Source of the DNA: Spirochaetia bacterium UBA6919
Lineage (GTDB): Bacteria > Spirochaetota > UBA6919
DNA: 5,590 nucleotides
NCBI GenBank assembly: GCA_002450905.1
Contig: DKAT01000021.1
Coordinates: forward strand, 13,754 to 19,343
Direction of reading: 5' to 3'
The translations under genes were made by a program, and so were the position numbers. This document shows, one piece after another, positions 1 through 5,590 of this stretch (positions are counted from its first letter, which is position 1; the number at the start of each line of letters is the position of its first letter). The notes beneath the pieces were generated by a model. The model searched no databases and was not told the DNA's origin. It saw nothing but the letters and a program-made list of their open reading frames with translations.

Positions 1-1839
1 ATCCCCTGCGTGAGCCGCTTCGATGGCAGCATTCATAGCTAATAAATTGGTTTTGGTGGAGATATTATCGATAATTTTTACAATATCTGCGATTTGATGA
101 GAGGATTGCTCAATATCCTTAATGGCTTTGAGTTCGGAACGGATATCCACAGCTCCCTCTTCAGCTTTGAAAACAAGATTACCTGCTATTTTTGAAGCAT
201 GTTCTGATAGGGTGGCTACGTCCTTGATTGACGTGTTTAATTGTTCAATCTGGGTTGCTGATTGGATTACATGACTGATTTGATTTTCCAGGTTATTCGT
301 AAGATTTAAGATGATGTGGATCATATTTTCTAATCTTGTGCTTGTAGACCCTATCGCATGTTCGTGCTTCGAAATACTATTATCCACGTCTTCCATAGAC
401 TCAACCATAGTATCAATAAGCTCTTCAGCCTTCTTAAGTCTGTCAAAAAGATTTTGGCTATTTTGAAATAAGTCCAAGGAGAAATTCTTGAACCGAAAGA
501 CCACATCGTGTAACCAGTCTAAAAATAGATTAAATCGCGTTCCAATCTCCCCTGTTTCATCTCCAGCATGGGCATCAATTCTTGCGGTTAAGTCTTTTGT
601 TGTGGCTATCCTGTTCATCGTATTGGCTGTATCACTTAAAACATTTCTGGCACCATGTTCTATAAAATTAAGACCTGCCTGCTCCTCTTCGGGGGTAGGA
701 CGAATCCCCATAATCACTTTAATTGATTTGAATATTATATACCCCACAACCATTGACCAAGCAAAGGCGCTGAGTATCCCCAGTCCTTGAATAAAGAGTT
801 GATCAAACAAATTACCAGCAGGAAGTTGTTTTGCTGGTATAAATAAAGCAACTGCTAATGTACCCCAAGCCCCACATACTCCATGAACAGCAACTGCACC
901 GACGGGATCATCTACTTTTAATACCCTTTCAATAAATAAGGCTGATAATTCAACAAGTATACCTCCTATTCCACCAATAATGACAGCAGATAGTGGAGAT
1001 ACAAAATTGGCATTGGCTGTAATACTAACTAAACCTGCTAAAACACCGTTGAGAGCAGAAAATATGATGGGTTTGCCAACTCTTGCCCATACGAATAAGA
1101 GGGCAGTTAAACCACCAGCAGCAGCAGATAGATTGGTATTGGTGATGATTGATCCCACTGATAAATCTGCTTTGCCAGTACTCCCTCCATTGAAACCAAA
1201 CCACCCCAGCCAGAGGATAAACGTCCCCAGGGTAGCAAAATTAAGATTATGGGAAGCGATTTGATTTGGTGAACCATCTTCTTTGAATTTACCCATTCTT
1301 GGACCAATAACCATAGCTCCAATAAGACCTGTCCATCCTCCAATACTGTGTACTACAGTTGATCCAGCGAAATCTACAAATCCCATTTGACTTAACCAGC
1401 CATGCTGGGTTGTGTGTAGTAAATTTCCCCAGGCCCAGTGACCGAATACTGGGTAGATAAGTCCGGATACAAAGACGGATATGATCATATAAGCCTTAAA
1501 CTTCGTTCGTTCAGCAATGGCACCTGATACAATCGTGGCAGCAGTACCAGCAAATACAAGCTGGAAGAACCAAAATGTGTAGTTTATTTTAGAATAAGAT
1601 GGATTGAGAAGGAAACCATCCGTTCCAAAAAGTCCCTGGTAAGTTATACCAAACATGATAGCGAATCCAAACATCCAGAAGGTGAGCGAAGATATGATGA
1701 AATCAACGAAATTTTTAATAGCAACATTAATCGAGTTCTTCGAACGGACAAGTCCAGCCTCCAGTGCCATAAAACCTGCTTGCATAAAGAATACCAAAAT
1801 ACCCGATACTAAAACCCATACATGATCTATAATAGACAT
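1..1839 (-). CDS. Amt ammonium channel fused to HAMP and methyl-accepting chemotaxis domain (C-terminus cut by window edge)
   Basis: The minus-strand frame is open for 613 codons and leaves the window at base 1. Residues 1 to about 392 are a complete Amt/MEP/Rh channel. They begin with a helix containing VFFMQAGFMALEAGLVRS. They carry D156 and H164 in DFAGSTVVH, W137 in HWAWG, F216 and S220 in GFNGGS, and H319 in VHGVCG, matching the conserved Asp, twin His and S1-site residues of E. coli AmtB. The Amt C-terminal signature (EEEQAGLNFIEHG) ends near residue 396. A HAMP-like segment follows (about 397-450, with DLTARIDAHAGDETGEIG). An MCP coiled coil (about 455-613) ends at NLLAMNAAIEAAHAGD, the first half of the hairpin tip. 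The rest of the MCP domain is outside the window. The ATG at 1839 was chosen because GGAGG lies 4 bases upstream; an ATG at 1869 has no ribosome binding site. Inference: an inner-membrane ammonium chemoreceptor signalling to CheA/CheW. An upstream signal-peptide-like extension is treated separately. Confidence 0.93.
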   Translation of the reverse strand, partial: MSIIDHVWVLVSGILVFFMQAGFMALEAGLVRSKNSINVAIKNFVDFIISSLTFWMFGFAIMFGITYQGLFGTDGFLLNPSYSKINYTFWFFQLVFAGTAATIVSGAIAERTKFKAYMIISVFVSGLIYPVFGHWAWGNLLHTTQHGWLSQMGFVDFAGSTVVHSIGGWTGLIGAMVIGPRMGKFKEDGSPNQIASHNLNFATLGTFILWLGWFGFNGGSTGKADLSVGSIITNTNLSAAAGGLTALLFVWARVGKPIIFSALNGVLAGLVSITANANFVSPLSAVIIGGIGGILVELSALFIERVLKVDDPVGAVAVHGVCGAWGTLAVALFIPAKQLPAGNLFDQLFIQGLGILSAFAWSMVVGYIIFKSIKVIMGIRPTPEEEQAGLNFIEHGARNVLSDTANTMNRIATTKDLTARIDAHAGDETGEIGTRFNLFLDWLHDVVFRFKNFSLDLFQNSQNLFDRLKKAEELIDTMVESMEDVDNSISKHEHAIGSTSTRLENMIHIILNLTNNLENQISHVIQSATQIEQLNTSIKDVATLSEHASKIAGNLVFKAEEGAVDIRSELKAIKDIEQSSHQIADIVKIIDNISTKTNLLAMNAAIEAAHAGD

Positions 1840-1843
1840 TGAA

Positions 1844-1848
1844 CCTCC
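1844..1848 (-). promoter_or_regulatory. Ribosome binding site GGAGG for the Amt-MCP gene
   Basis: On the minus strand GGAGG lies 4 bases before the ATG at 1839, within CTGGAGG. It is the best Shine-Dalgarno match near the Amt N-terminus and decides the start used here. The same bases also read as Ser-Gly-Gly-Ser in the frame that continues upstream. If the true start is further upstream, this match would be coincidental. Confidence 0.55.
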
Positions 1849-1903
1849 AGAGACAAATTGTTTGAACATGATTGTGTATTGAGATGATACAACGGTGGAA
1901 GAA

Positions 1904-1918
1904 ACAAATAACGTGCCA
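1904..1918 (-). promoter_or_regulatory. Sigma-54-like -24/-12 element upstream of the Amt-MCP gene
   Basis: The minus strand reads TGGCACG-TTAT-TTTGT. This is a perfect -24 block, with GG separated by 10 bases from GT where the consensus has GC. Transcription would start near 1892, giving a leader of about 53 bases before the ATG at 1839. Ammonium transporter genes are often under NtrC/sigma-54 control, so the position makes sense. However, the -12 block is imperfect, and the site lies inside the signal-peptide-like reading, so the two interpretations compete. No activator site was recognised. Confidence 0.3.
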
Positions 1919-1963
1919 AGTACGATGGTTAATAAAAAATATTATATTTCACAAAATGGACTT

Positions 1964-1991
1964 AAAATATCCTTTATCAAATTCAATCCAA
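1964..1991 (-). promoter_or_regulatory. Weak sigma-70-type promoter candidate for the Amt-MCP gene
   Basis: On the minus strand TTGGAT (1991-1986) and TATTTT (1969-1964) are separated by 16 bases, an arrangement like that proposed for bamA. Transcription would start near 1957, just before the GTG at 1952. In such AT-rich sequence matches of this quality arise easily by chance. Confidence 0.22.
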
Positions 1992-2017
1992 TGATATAAA
2001 TACTGTTTAAATTTTAT

Positions 2018-2096
2018 CATTTCGTACTAAAATCAGCAGGAGATTTCTTGTTGGCATAATTTAACAGAGATTTCTAATTTAGTACGGTAATGCTGA
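2018..2096. repeat. Spaced inverted repeat with crossing second pair
   Basis: CGTACTAAA (2023-2031) has its exact reverse complement TTTAGTACG at 2078-2086, 46 bases later. The similarity extends imperfectly to about 18 bases per arm (CATTTCGTACTAAAATCAG against CATTACCGTACTAAATTAG on the opposite strand). A second pair, TCAGCA (2033-2038) and TGCTGA (2091-2096), lies in the same order, so the two pairings interleave as in a pseudoknot instead of nesting in one hairpin. The position between divergent genes suits a pair of operator half-sites or a structured leader. Neither role can be decided from sequence alone. Confidence 0.5.
2040..2075. repeat. Direct repeat GAGATTTCT, two copies
   Basis: GAGATTTCT occurs at 2040-2048 and again at 2067-2075, 27 bases apart start to start. 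Both copies lie inside the spaced inverted repeat and both are preceded by CAG, with one extra G in the first copy. They may be tandem protein-binding sites, but two short copies in AT-rich DNA are weak evidence. Confidence 0.35.
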
Positions 2097-2197
2097 CTGA
2101 CAAGGCATTTTGCTTGTAAAGTGCTTTATTTAAACCCAAAATAAATTATATTAGATATACTGAAAGCTATATCCTAATGTCGATAACGAGGATTACT

Positions 2198-2470
2198 ATG
2201 AATAGATCCATAAGAAATATTTTATTTAGTGATCCAAAAAAATTGTTAAGATGTTGTAATTTTTCTTATAATGAATTTACTTTTAAACAATCTTTTATTA
2301 TACTGATAATTATGAAAGAATTAATATTGTTGTCTCTACAAAGAATTAAATATATTCTCAATTTGTCAACAGGTTATAGACAGTTTCAAGCACCAGAAAT
2401 CCTCCTAAAAGACAAACATACAACATATCAATATCAAAAATCATTAGTCCGGGATATAAATTATGGGTGA
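2198..2470 (+). CDS. Doubtful small ORF, hypothetical 90-residue protein
   Basis: The ATG at 2198 follows GAGG (2188-2191) with a 6-base gap, a reasonable ribosome binding site. A further in-frame ATG at 2177 has none. The predicted protein is basic and Ile/Leu/Lys/Asn-rich, with two adjacent cysteines (C19, C20) and one short hydrophobic stretch at about residues 32-47. I recognise no family. Its stop codon overlaps the start of the next gene by 8 bases (ATGGGTGA). That gene lacks an obvious Shine-Dalgarno sequence of its own, so translational coupling is possible. Against a real gene: composition here is more AT-rich than in the clear genes, the residues look like translated AT-rich intergenic DNA, and no domain is visible. 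Confidence 0.3.
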   Translation: MNRSIRNILFSDPKKLLRCCNFSYNEFTFKQSFIILIIMKELILLSLQRIKYILNLSTGYRQFQAPEILLKDKHTTYQYQKSLVRDINYG

Positions 2471-3080
2471 TCCAAACGCTAAAGTTGAATTAACAACTTA
2501 CGATAAAATCTCTGTAGCTCTCTATCGGAGTGGGATAATCCTTTCGATGTTGTCCTACGTCTTCTCAGCAATATTTTTTTATAAAATCTTAAATGGCACA
2601 ACAAATGAAGAGATATTCAATGCATCCAACGCTAAAATTGTTTTCTGGGTATTTCTGGTATCCGTTGGGGTCTCAATAAGTTTCCTCCATCTCTATAGCA
2701 AACAAATTCTCAGGGTAATCCAATCATTTTTCGTAATAGGAGCCACCATCTGGATAGCATTATACCTTACTAGCTCGGATGATGTATTCAAATTAACCTT
2801 TCAAAGCAGTGGAGGTACTGGTAAAATAGGAACCATCGCTTTGGGATTTATCCTTGCCGCTTTCAGTGGAGTAGGAGCTAAAGAAGCCTATTGTTTCCGA
2901 TTATATGAAGGATATTTCTACGGGATATTGAATGCGATTTTAGTCCTGACACATCTTGTAGTGCCAAGTAAGTTCGAGCTGGGTATTTTAATCATTATAA
3001 CTGGATTGGTAGTTCTGTTTACCTTCAGAAAACTTTTTTTACCCATTCACTACGATATTGGTGACAAAACAAGGTATTGA
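2463..3080 (+). CDS. Six-helix integral membrane protein, DUF2301-like
   Basis: This is a 205-residue hydrophobic protein with about six predicted transmembrane helices, near residues 20-43, 57-78, 82-103, 121-139, 151-168 and 171-192. A short hydrophilic N-terminus and a charged C-terminal tail (HYDIGDKTRY) flank them. The segment GVGAKEAYCFRLYEG (136-150), after the fourth helix and followed by a helix with a histidine (H164), resembles the conserved core of the uncharacterised integral membrane family DUF2301. That assignment is from memory and unconfirmed. The function is unknown. The ATG at 2463 is the only plausible start because an in-frame stop lies at 2457-2459; no clear Shine-Dalgarno precedes it. 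The gene is followed by 201 bases before bamA and is probably transcribed separately from it. Confidence 0.85.
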   Translation: MGDPNAKVELTTYDKISVALYRSGIILSMLSYVFSAIFFYKILNGTTNEEIFNASNAKIVFWVFLVSVGVSISFLHLYSKQILRVIQSFFVIGATIWIALYLTSSDDVFKLTFQSSGGTGKIGTIALGFILAAFSGVGAKEAYCFRLYEGYFYGILNAILVLTHLVVPSKFELGILIIITGLVVLFTFRKLFLPIHYDIGDKTRY

Positions 3081-3195
3081 TCATTCATTTTATTAAAATC
3101 CAATAGATTAAACCACAGAGTAAAATAATATTAATTCTTATCCTACAATATTACAAACCTTTATCAACAACTATTAATCTTTTATTGAATAAATT

Positions 3196-3223
3196 TTGGA
3201 AATCAAAAAAAATGTGTTATCTT
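3196..3223 (+). promoter_or_regulatory. Sigma-70-type promoter candidate with extended -10 for bamA
   Basis: TTGGAA (3196-3201) and TATCTT (3218-3223) are 16 bases apart, and the -10 box is preceded by TGT, an extended -10 element. Transcription would start near 3230, giving a leader of about 50 bases. It is the best promoter match in the window, although chance matches are common in AT-rich DNA. Confidence 0.45.
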
Positions 3224-3270
3224 AATATGTTTTATAAGCTAAATTTCAAAAAATTGAATTGTCCCATAAA

Positions 3271-3276
3271 AGGAGA
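3271..3276 (+). promoter_or_regulatory. Ribosome binding site AGGAGA of bamA, supporting a TTG start
   Basis: AGGAGA lies five bases before the TTG at 3282. The match and spacing are near ideal. It favours the TTG over the in-frame ATG at 3321, which has no such site and would remove the basic start of the signal peptide. Confidence 0.8.
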
Positions 3277-3281
3277 TTTAC

Positions 3282-5590
3282 TTGACTAAACGTCTTGTAG
3301 TTATTTTTATAGCCTTCTTGATGTTATTGATTTTAAATCCATATTTATCTACTCAATCTGAATATGTAAAATATGAAGGTAAAATTATTAATGAAATCAT
3401 TCCCAAAAACCTTATCAATACAAATAAAGAATTAATTCTTGGTATCTTAAGTAATAATAATATAGAAAAGGGCAAAAAATTTAATTATCAAACACTCAGA
3501 GATAATTTCAAAAAACTATATGATCTGGGTTTCTTTAGTAATATCAGTGTCGATATTGAAGAAGCTTCTGGTGGTAAAATTAATCTTATAATTACATTTG
3601 AAGAAAATCCAAAGGTCGGTGCTATAGCCATCGAAGGAGAAAATGATATTGATGAGAAAGATATCATCAGTGTTATGATCTTGAAACCAGGGAATGTTTT
3701 CAGAGAATCATATCTGGATAAAGATCGTGAAAGTATTTTATCTCTCTATAAATCAAAAGGTTTTGAAGGTACAGAAATTCAAGTCCGTGCAAGAACTGGT
3801 GCAAATAAAAAACTCGTTAATATTATTGTTCAAATTAAAGAGGGAGAAGAAGTTTATGTAGAGTCCATTAAAATCATTGGTACTAAAAATCTTGACCCCG
3901 ATGATATCTATGATGTCATGGATACAAAAGAATCTACCCTCCTTAGAAGTGGACAAACCCTCAATGAAAGAAAGCTCATCGCCGATCGTATCGCCATTGT
4001 ACAATATATGAAAGATCATGGTTATTTTCTCGCTAAAATTAAATCTGTTAAAAAAAAGAAAGCTCTCGTAGACCCAAAAAATCTGAAAAAAAAGAAAAAA
4101 GGGTTTTTTATTGTCATTGAAGTTGAAGAAGGTCTCCAATTTAAAATGGGTGATGTCACCATAAAAGGAAATAAGGTATTTAAAACGAAATTCTTACATT
4201 CTCTCATAAAAAGTAAGAAAGATGAGATTTTCAATGATTCTAAATTTAAAGCAGACCTGCAAACAATTCGTTCCCAATATTTTAACAGAGGTTATATCCA
4301 GGTTCAGGTAATTTCAAATCCAAGAATTGATACCACTAAAAAAATTATCCACTGGGATATTGATATTGTCGAAGGTGAGAAGGTCCATATCGAACAGCAA
4401 AGAATCACTGGACACGAAAAATCTATGATATGGGTTATTGACAGAGAGCTAAGATTATTCGAAGGAGAAATTTATAATCATAAAAAAATCATAGATAGCA
4501 TCAATCGACTCAGAAATACACAATATTATAAAAATATTGAACCCCAATTTGAAAGAGGATCTGAGGATGGTTTAATCAAAATCAATTACAAAATCACGGA
4601 ACAAAGAACGGGACTTATTACTATCGGGGCTGGATATGGTACTTTGACCGGCTTCTCTGTCTTTGAAGAAGTTCAGGAAAAGAATTTTCTAGGAAGAGGT
4701 TGGCTAATCCGTGAACGTGTCGAATGGGGACAAAGACGTAAAAATATTGAGTTGGGTACCTCCACAAATTGGTTATTTCGATATACACCAATCCAGTTTT
4801 CTCTTAATTTACGATGGCTAAAAGATACAATCGATGCAAGTTATAGCTTAAAAAATGGTATTATCCAATCAGGTACTGAATATACATATGATCTTGAAGC
4901 ATGGGAAGTGGATATGTCTCTTGGATATTTCTTGACAGACTACTGGTTAATATTCTCTGGATTCCTCTTTTCCATTTCAAAAGCAAATAATCCTAAAAAC
5001 TTTGCATTGTCTGATTTAGATAGTTCTACCGTAAGAGGTAATGCTTTGTATCAGGATCTTTATAGTGGTATAACTACTGATAAATATCTAATTAAAGTGA
5101 GTCATCGTATCGGATTTATTTATGATACAAGAGACGTCCATTTAAACCCCAGAAAAGGTTTTAGAATTAAAGGACTTTTCACATATACTGGTGGTATCTT
5201 AGGTGGAGATAGCCAATGGCTCAAATGGGAAAATGAATATAATTACTATATTAACCCCTTATGGAATTTTGTTTTAGCTTTCCGATTTGGTTATACCATG
5301 TTGTTCAAGCAGTTTAATGGCACCTTTGAGATAAGAGATTTTGATCGACTTCGCTTTGATGGTTTAAATGAACTAAGGGGATGGAGATCAATTTATACTG
5401 ATGAAATTGTCGGCCAGGGTGGTAAAATATCCATGAGTTTTGAAATTAGATTTCCTCTATTCACAGAAATTCTTTGGGGTGTCTTATTTGCAGATTCTGG
5501 TGATGTTACAGACACTCACGGATCTCTGCCTAGTAAAATACAGTATTATAGCTTTGGATTTGGATTTAGAATTGAAATCCCCCTCATCAG
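3282..5590 (+). CDS. bamA: Outer-membrane protein assembly factor BamA (C-terminus cut by window edge)
   Basis: The frame is open for 769 codons and runs off the window. BamA is the core Omp85-family subunit that folds beta-barrel proteins into the outer membrane. Residues 1 to about 25 are a signal peptide with a basic start (TKR) and a long hydrophobic core. Five POTRA domains follow at roughly 27-110, 111-190, 191-286, 287-367 and 368-443. Each is a beta-alpha-alpha-beta-beta unit, seen for example in LYDLGFFSNI, IKIIGTKNL, VTIKGNKVF and NTQYYKNI. The barrel begins near residue 445 (LITIGAGYGTLTG) and includes FLGRGW. The loop-6 motif is LRGW (698-701), with the Arg that is invariant in Omp85 proteins (VRGF in E. 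coli). The visible end, GFGFRIEIPLI, is close to the last barrel strand; probably only a few dozen residues are missing. POTRA3 has a lysine-rich insertion at about 254-273. The start is TTG, chosen from the ribosome binding site and signal peptide. Skp, a frequent downstream neighbour, would lie outside the window. Confidence 0.95.
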   Translation, partial: MTKRLVVIFIAFLMLLILNPYLSTQSEYVKYEGKIINEIIPKNLINTNKELILGILSNNNIEKGKKFNYQTLRDNFKKLYDLGFFSNISVDIEEASGGKINLIITFEENPKVGAIAIEGENDIDEKDIISVMILKPGNVFRESYLDKDRESILSLYKSKGFEGTEIQVRARTGANKKLVNIIVQIKEGEEVYVESIKIIGTKNLDPDDIYDVMDTKESTLLRSGQTLNERKLIADRIAIVQYMKDHGYFLAKIKSVKKKKALVDPKNLKKKKKGFFIVIEVEEGLQFKMGDVTIKGNKVFKTKFLHSLIKSKKDEIFNDSKFKADLQTIRSQYFNRGYIQVQVISNPRIDTTKKIIHWDIDIVEGEKVHIEQQRITGHEKSMIWVIDRELRLFEGEIYNHKKIIDSINRLRNTQYYKNIEPQFERGSEDGLIKINYKITEQRTGLITIGAGYGTLTGFSVFEEVQEKNFLGRGWLIRERVEWGQRRKNIELGTSTNWLFRYTPIQFSLNLRWLKDTIDASYSLKNGIIQSGTEYTYDLEAWEVDMSLGYFLTDYWLIFSGFLFSISKANNPKNFALSDLDSSTVRGNALYQDLYSGITTDKYLIKVSHRIGFIYDTRDVHLNPRKGFRIKGLFTYTGGILGGDSQWLKWENEYNYYINPLWNFVLAFRFGYTMLFKQFNGTFEIRDFDRLRFDGLNELRGWRSIYTDEIVGQGGKISMSFEIRFPLFTEILWGVLFADSGDVTDTHGSLPSKIQYYSFGFGFRIEIPLI

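Larger units (their letters stand above)
1840..1952 (-). pseudogene. Possible out-of-frame signal peptide of the Amt-MCP protein
   Basis: The Amt frame stays open upstream of the ATG at 1839 for 34 more codons, to a TAA at 1944-1942, which is long for AT-rich non-coding DNA. It reads LLTIVLGTLFVSSTVVSSQ and so on, a typical signal-peptide core, but has no start codon before that core. A GTG at 1952 lies in another frame, followed by AAA TAT AAT ATT and a run of six T (1939-1934 on the minus strand). One additional T in this run would join the two frames into a full signal peptide starting MKYNIFLLTIVLG. No Shine-Dalgarno sequence is well placed before the GTG. This could be an assembly error, a real frameshift, or coincidence. 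Many Amt proteins, including E. coli AmtB, do have cleaved signal peptides. Confidence 0.4.
1953..2197. other. Divergent intergenic region between the Amt-MCP gene and the rightward genes
   Basis: No coding frame of note is visible here, and all strands are rich in stop codons. The region should hold the promoters for both directions. It contains a spaced inverted repeat with a second crossing pair (2018-2096) and a nine-base direct repeat, both listed separately. It also holds two small dyads close together: CAAGGCATTTTGCTTG (2101-2116, imperfect) and TAAAGTGCTTTA (2117-2128). The TATATT (2147-2152) and TATACT (2156-2161) boxes could serve as -10 elements for the rightward genes, but neither has a good -35 box. 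No tRNA, CRISPR or insertion-sequence end was recognised. Confidence 0.6.
3081..3281. other. Intergenic region upstream of bamA
   Basis: This stretch is very AT-rich, and no gene or RNA was recognised in it. The only dyad just after the membrane-protein stop codon is ATTTTATTAAAAT, which is all A and T and has no T-tract, so no convincing terminator is visible. The second half carries the promoter candidate and ribosome binding site of bamA. Confidence 0.6.

Noticed and set aside
488..790. Plus-strand open frame of 100 codons
   Set aside because: It lies antisense inside the HAMP/Amt coding region, has no recognisable domain and has no ribosome binding site. It is a shadow of the real gene.
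980..1264. Plus-strand open frame of 94 codons
   Set aside because: It is antisense to the conserved Amt core; its residues show no family features.
1107..1343. Minus-strand open frame of 78 codons
   Set aside because: It is on the same strand as the Amt gene but in another frame, fully inside it. The Amt frame carries all the conserved motifs.
1867..1869. ATG at 1869 as the Amt-MCP start
   Set aside because: It has no Shine-Dalgarno sequence and would start inside the signal-peptide-like stretch. ATG 1839 has GGAGG directly upstream.
3091..3103. Palindrome ATTTTATTAAAAT after the membrane-protein gene, considered as a terminator
   Set aside because: The stem is six A/T pairs with a one-base loop and no T-tract, too unstable to support a terminator call.
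4050..4120. Programmed -1 frameshift at A-AAA-AAG in bamA
   Set aside because: The -1 frame ends after about 20 codons with no recognisable product, and no stimulatory structure was seen. The zero frame is a normal BamA, so the motif follows simply from lysine codons.
3753..4234. Two overlapping minus-strand open frames of 128 and 70 codons
   Set aside because: They are antisense to BamA POTRA domains. Their Phe-rich composition comes from the A-rich lysine codons on the other strand.

Overview
The window looks like chromosomal DNA from an AT-rich, diderm, motile bacterium, most likely a spirochaete. Two things suggest this. The chemoreceptor tip motif NLLAMNAAIEAAHAG is a form common in spirochaete chemoreceptors, and a five-POTRA BamA shows there is an outer membrane. 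The taxon is an inference; no rRNA or other marker gene is present.

Layout. (1) Bases 1-1839, minus strand: one uninterrupted reading frame encodes an Amt-family ammonium channel fused through a HAMP-like segment to a methyl-accepting chemotaxis (MCP) signalling domain. The window edge cuts it at the MCP hairpin tip. (2) Bases 1840-2197: an AT-rich divergent intergenic region with spaced inverted and direct repeats, candidate promoters, and a stretch next to the amt start that reads like a signal peptide knocked out of frame by one base. (3) Bases 2198-2470, plus strand: a doubtful 90-codon ORF overlapping the next gene by 8 bases. (4) Bases 2463-3080, plus strand: a six-helix membrane protein resembling the uncharacterised DUF2301 family. 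(5) Bases 3081-3281: a short intergenic stretch with a good promoter candidate and ribosome binding site. (6) Bases 3282-5590, plus strand: bamA, the outer-membrane protein assembly factor, starting at TTG and cut by the window edge a little before its C-terminus.

Functional reading. The Amt-MCP fusion is the most interesting gene. Its ammonium pore appears intact (twin histidines, S1-site Trp/Phe/Ser and the conserved Asp are all present), and its C-terminal tail runs into a chemotaxis output domain. This suggests a receptor that senses ammonium by binding or conducting it and signals to CheA/CheW. The divergent DUF2301 gene and bamA show no obvious functional link to it. bamA appears to have its own promoter.
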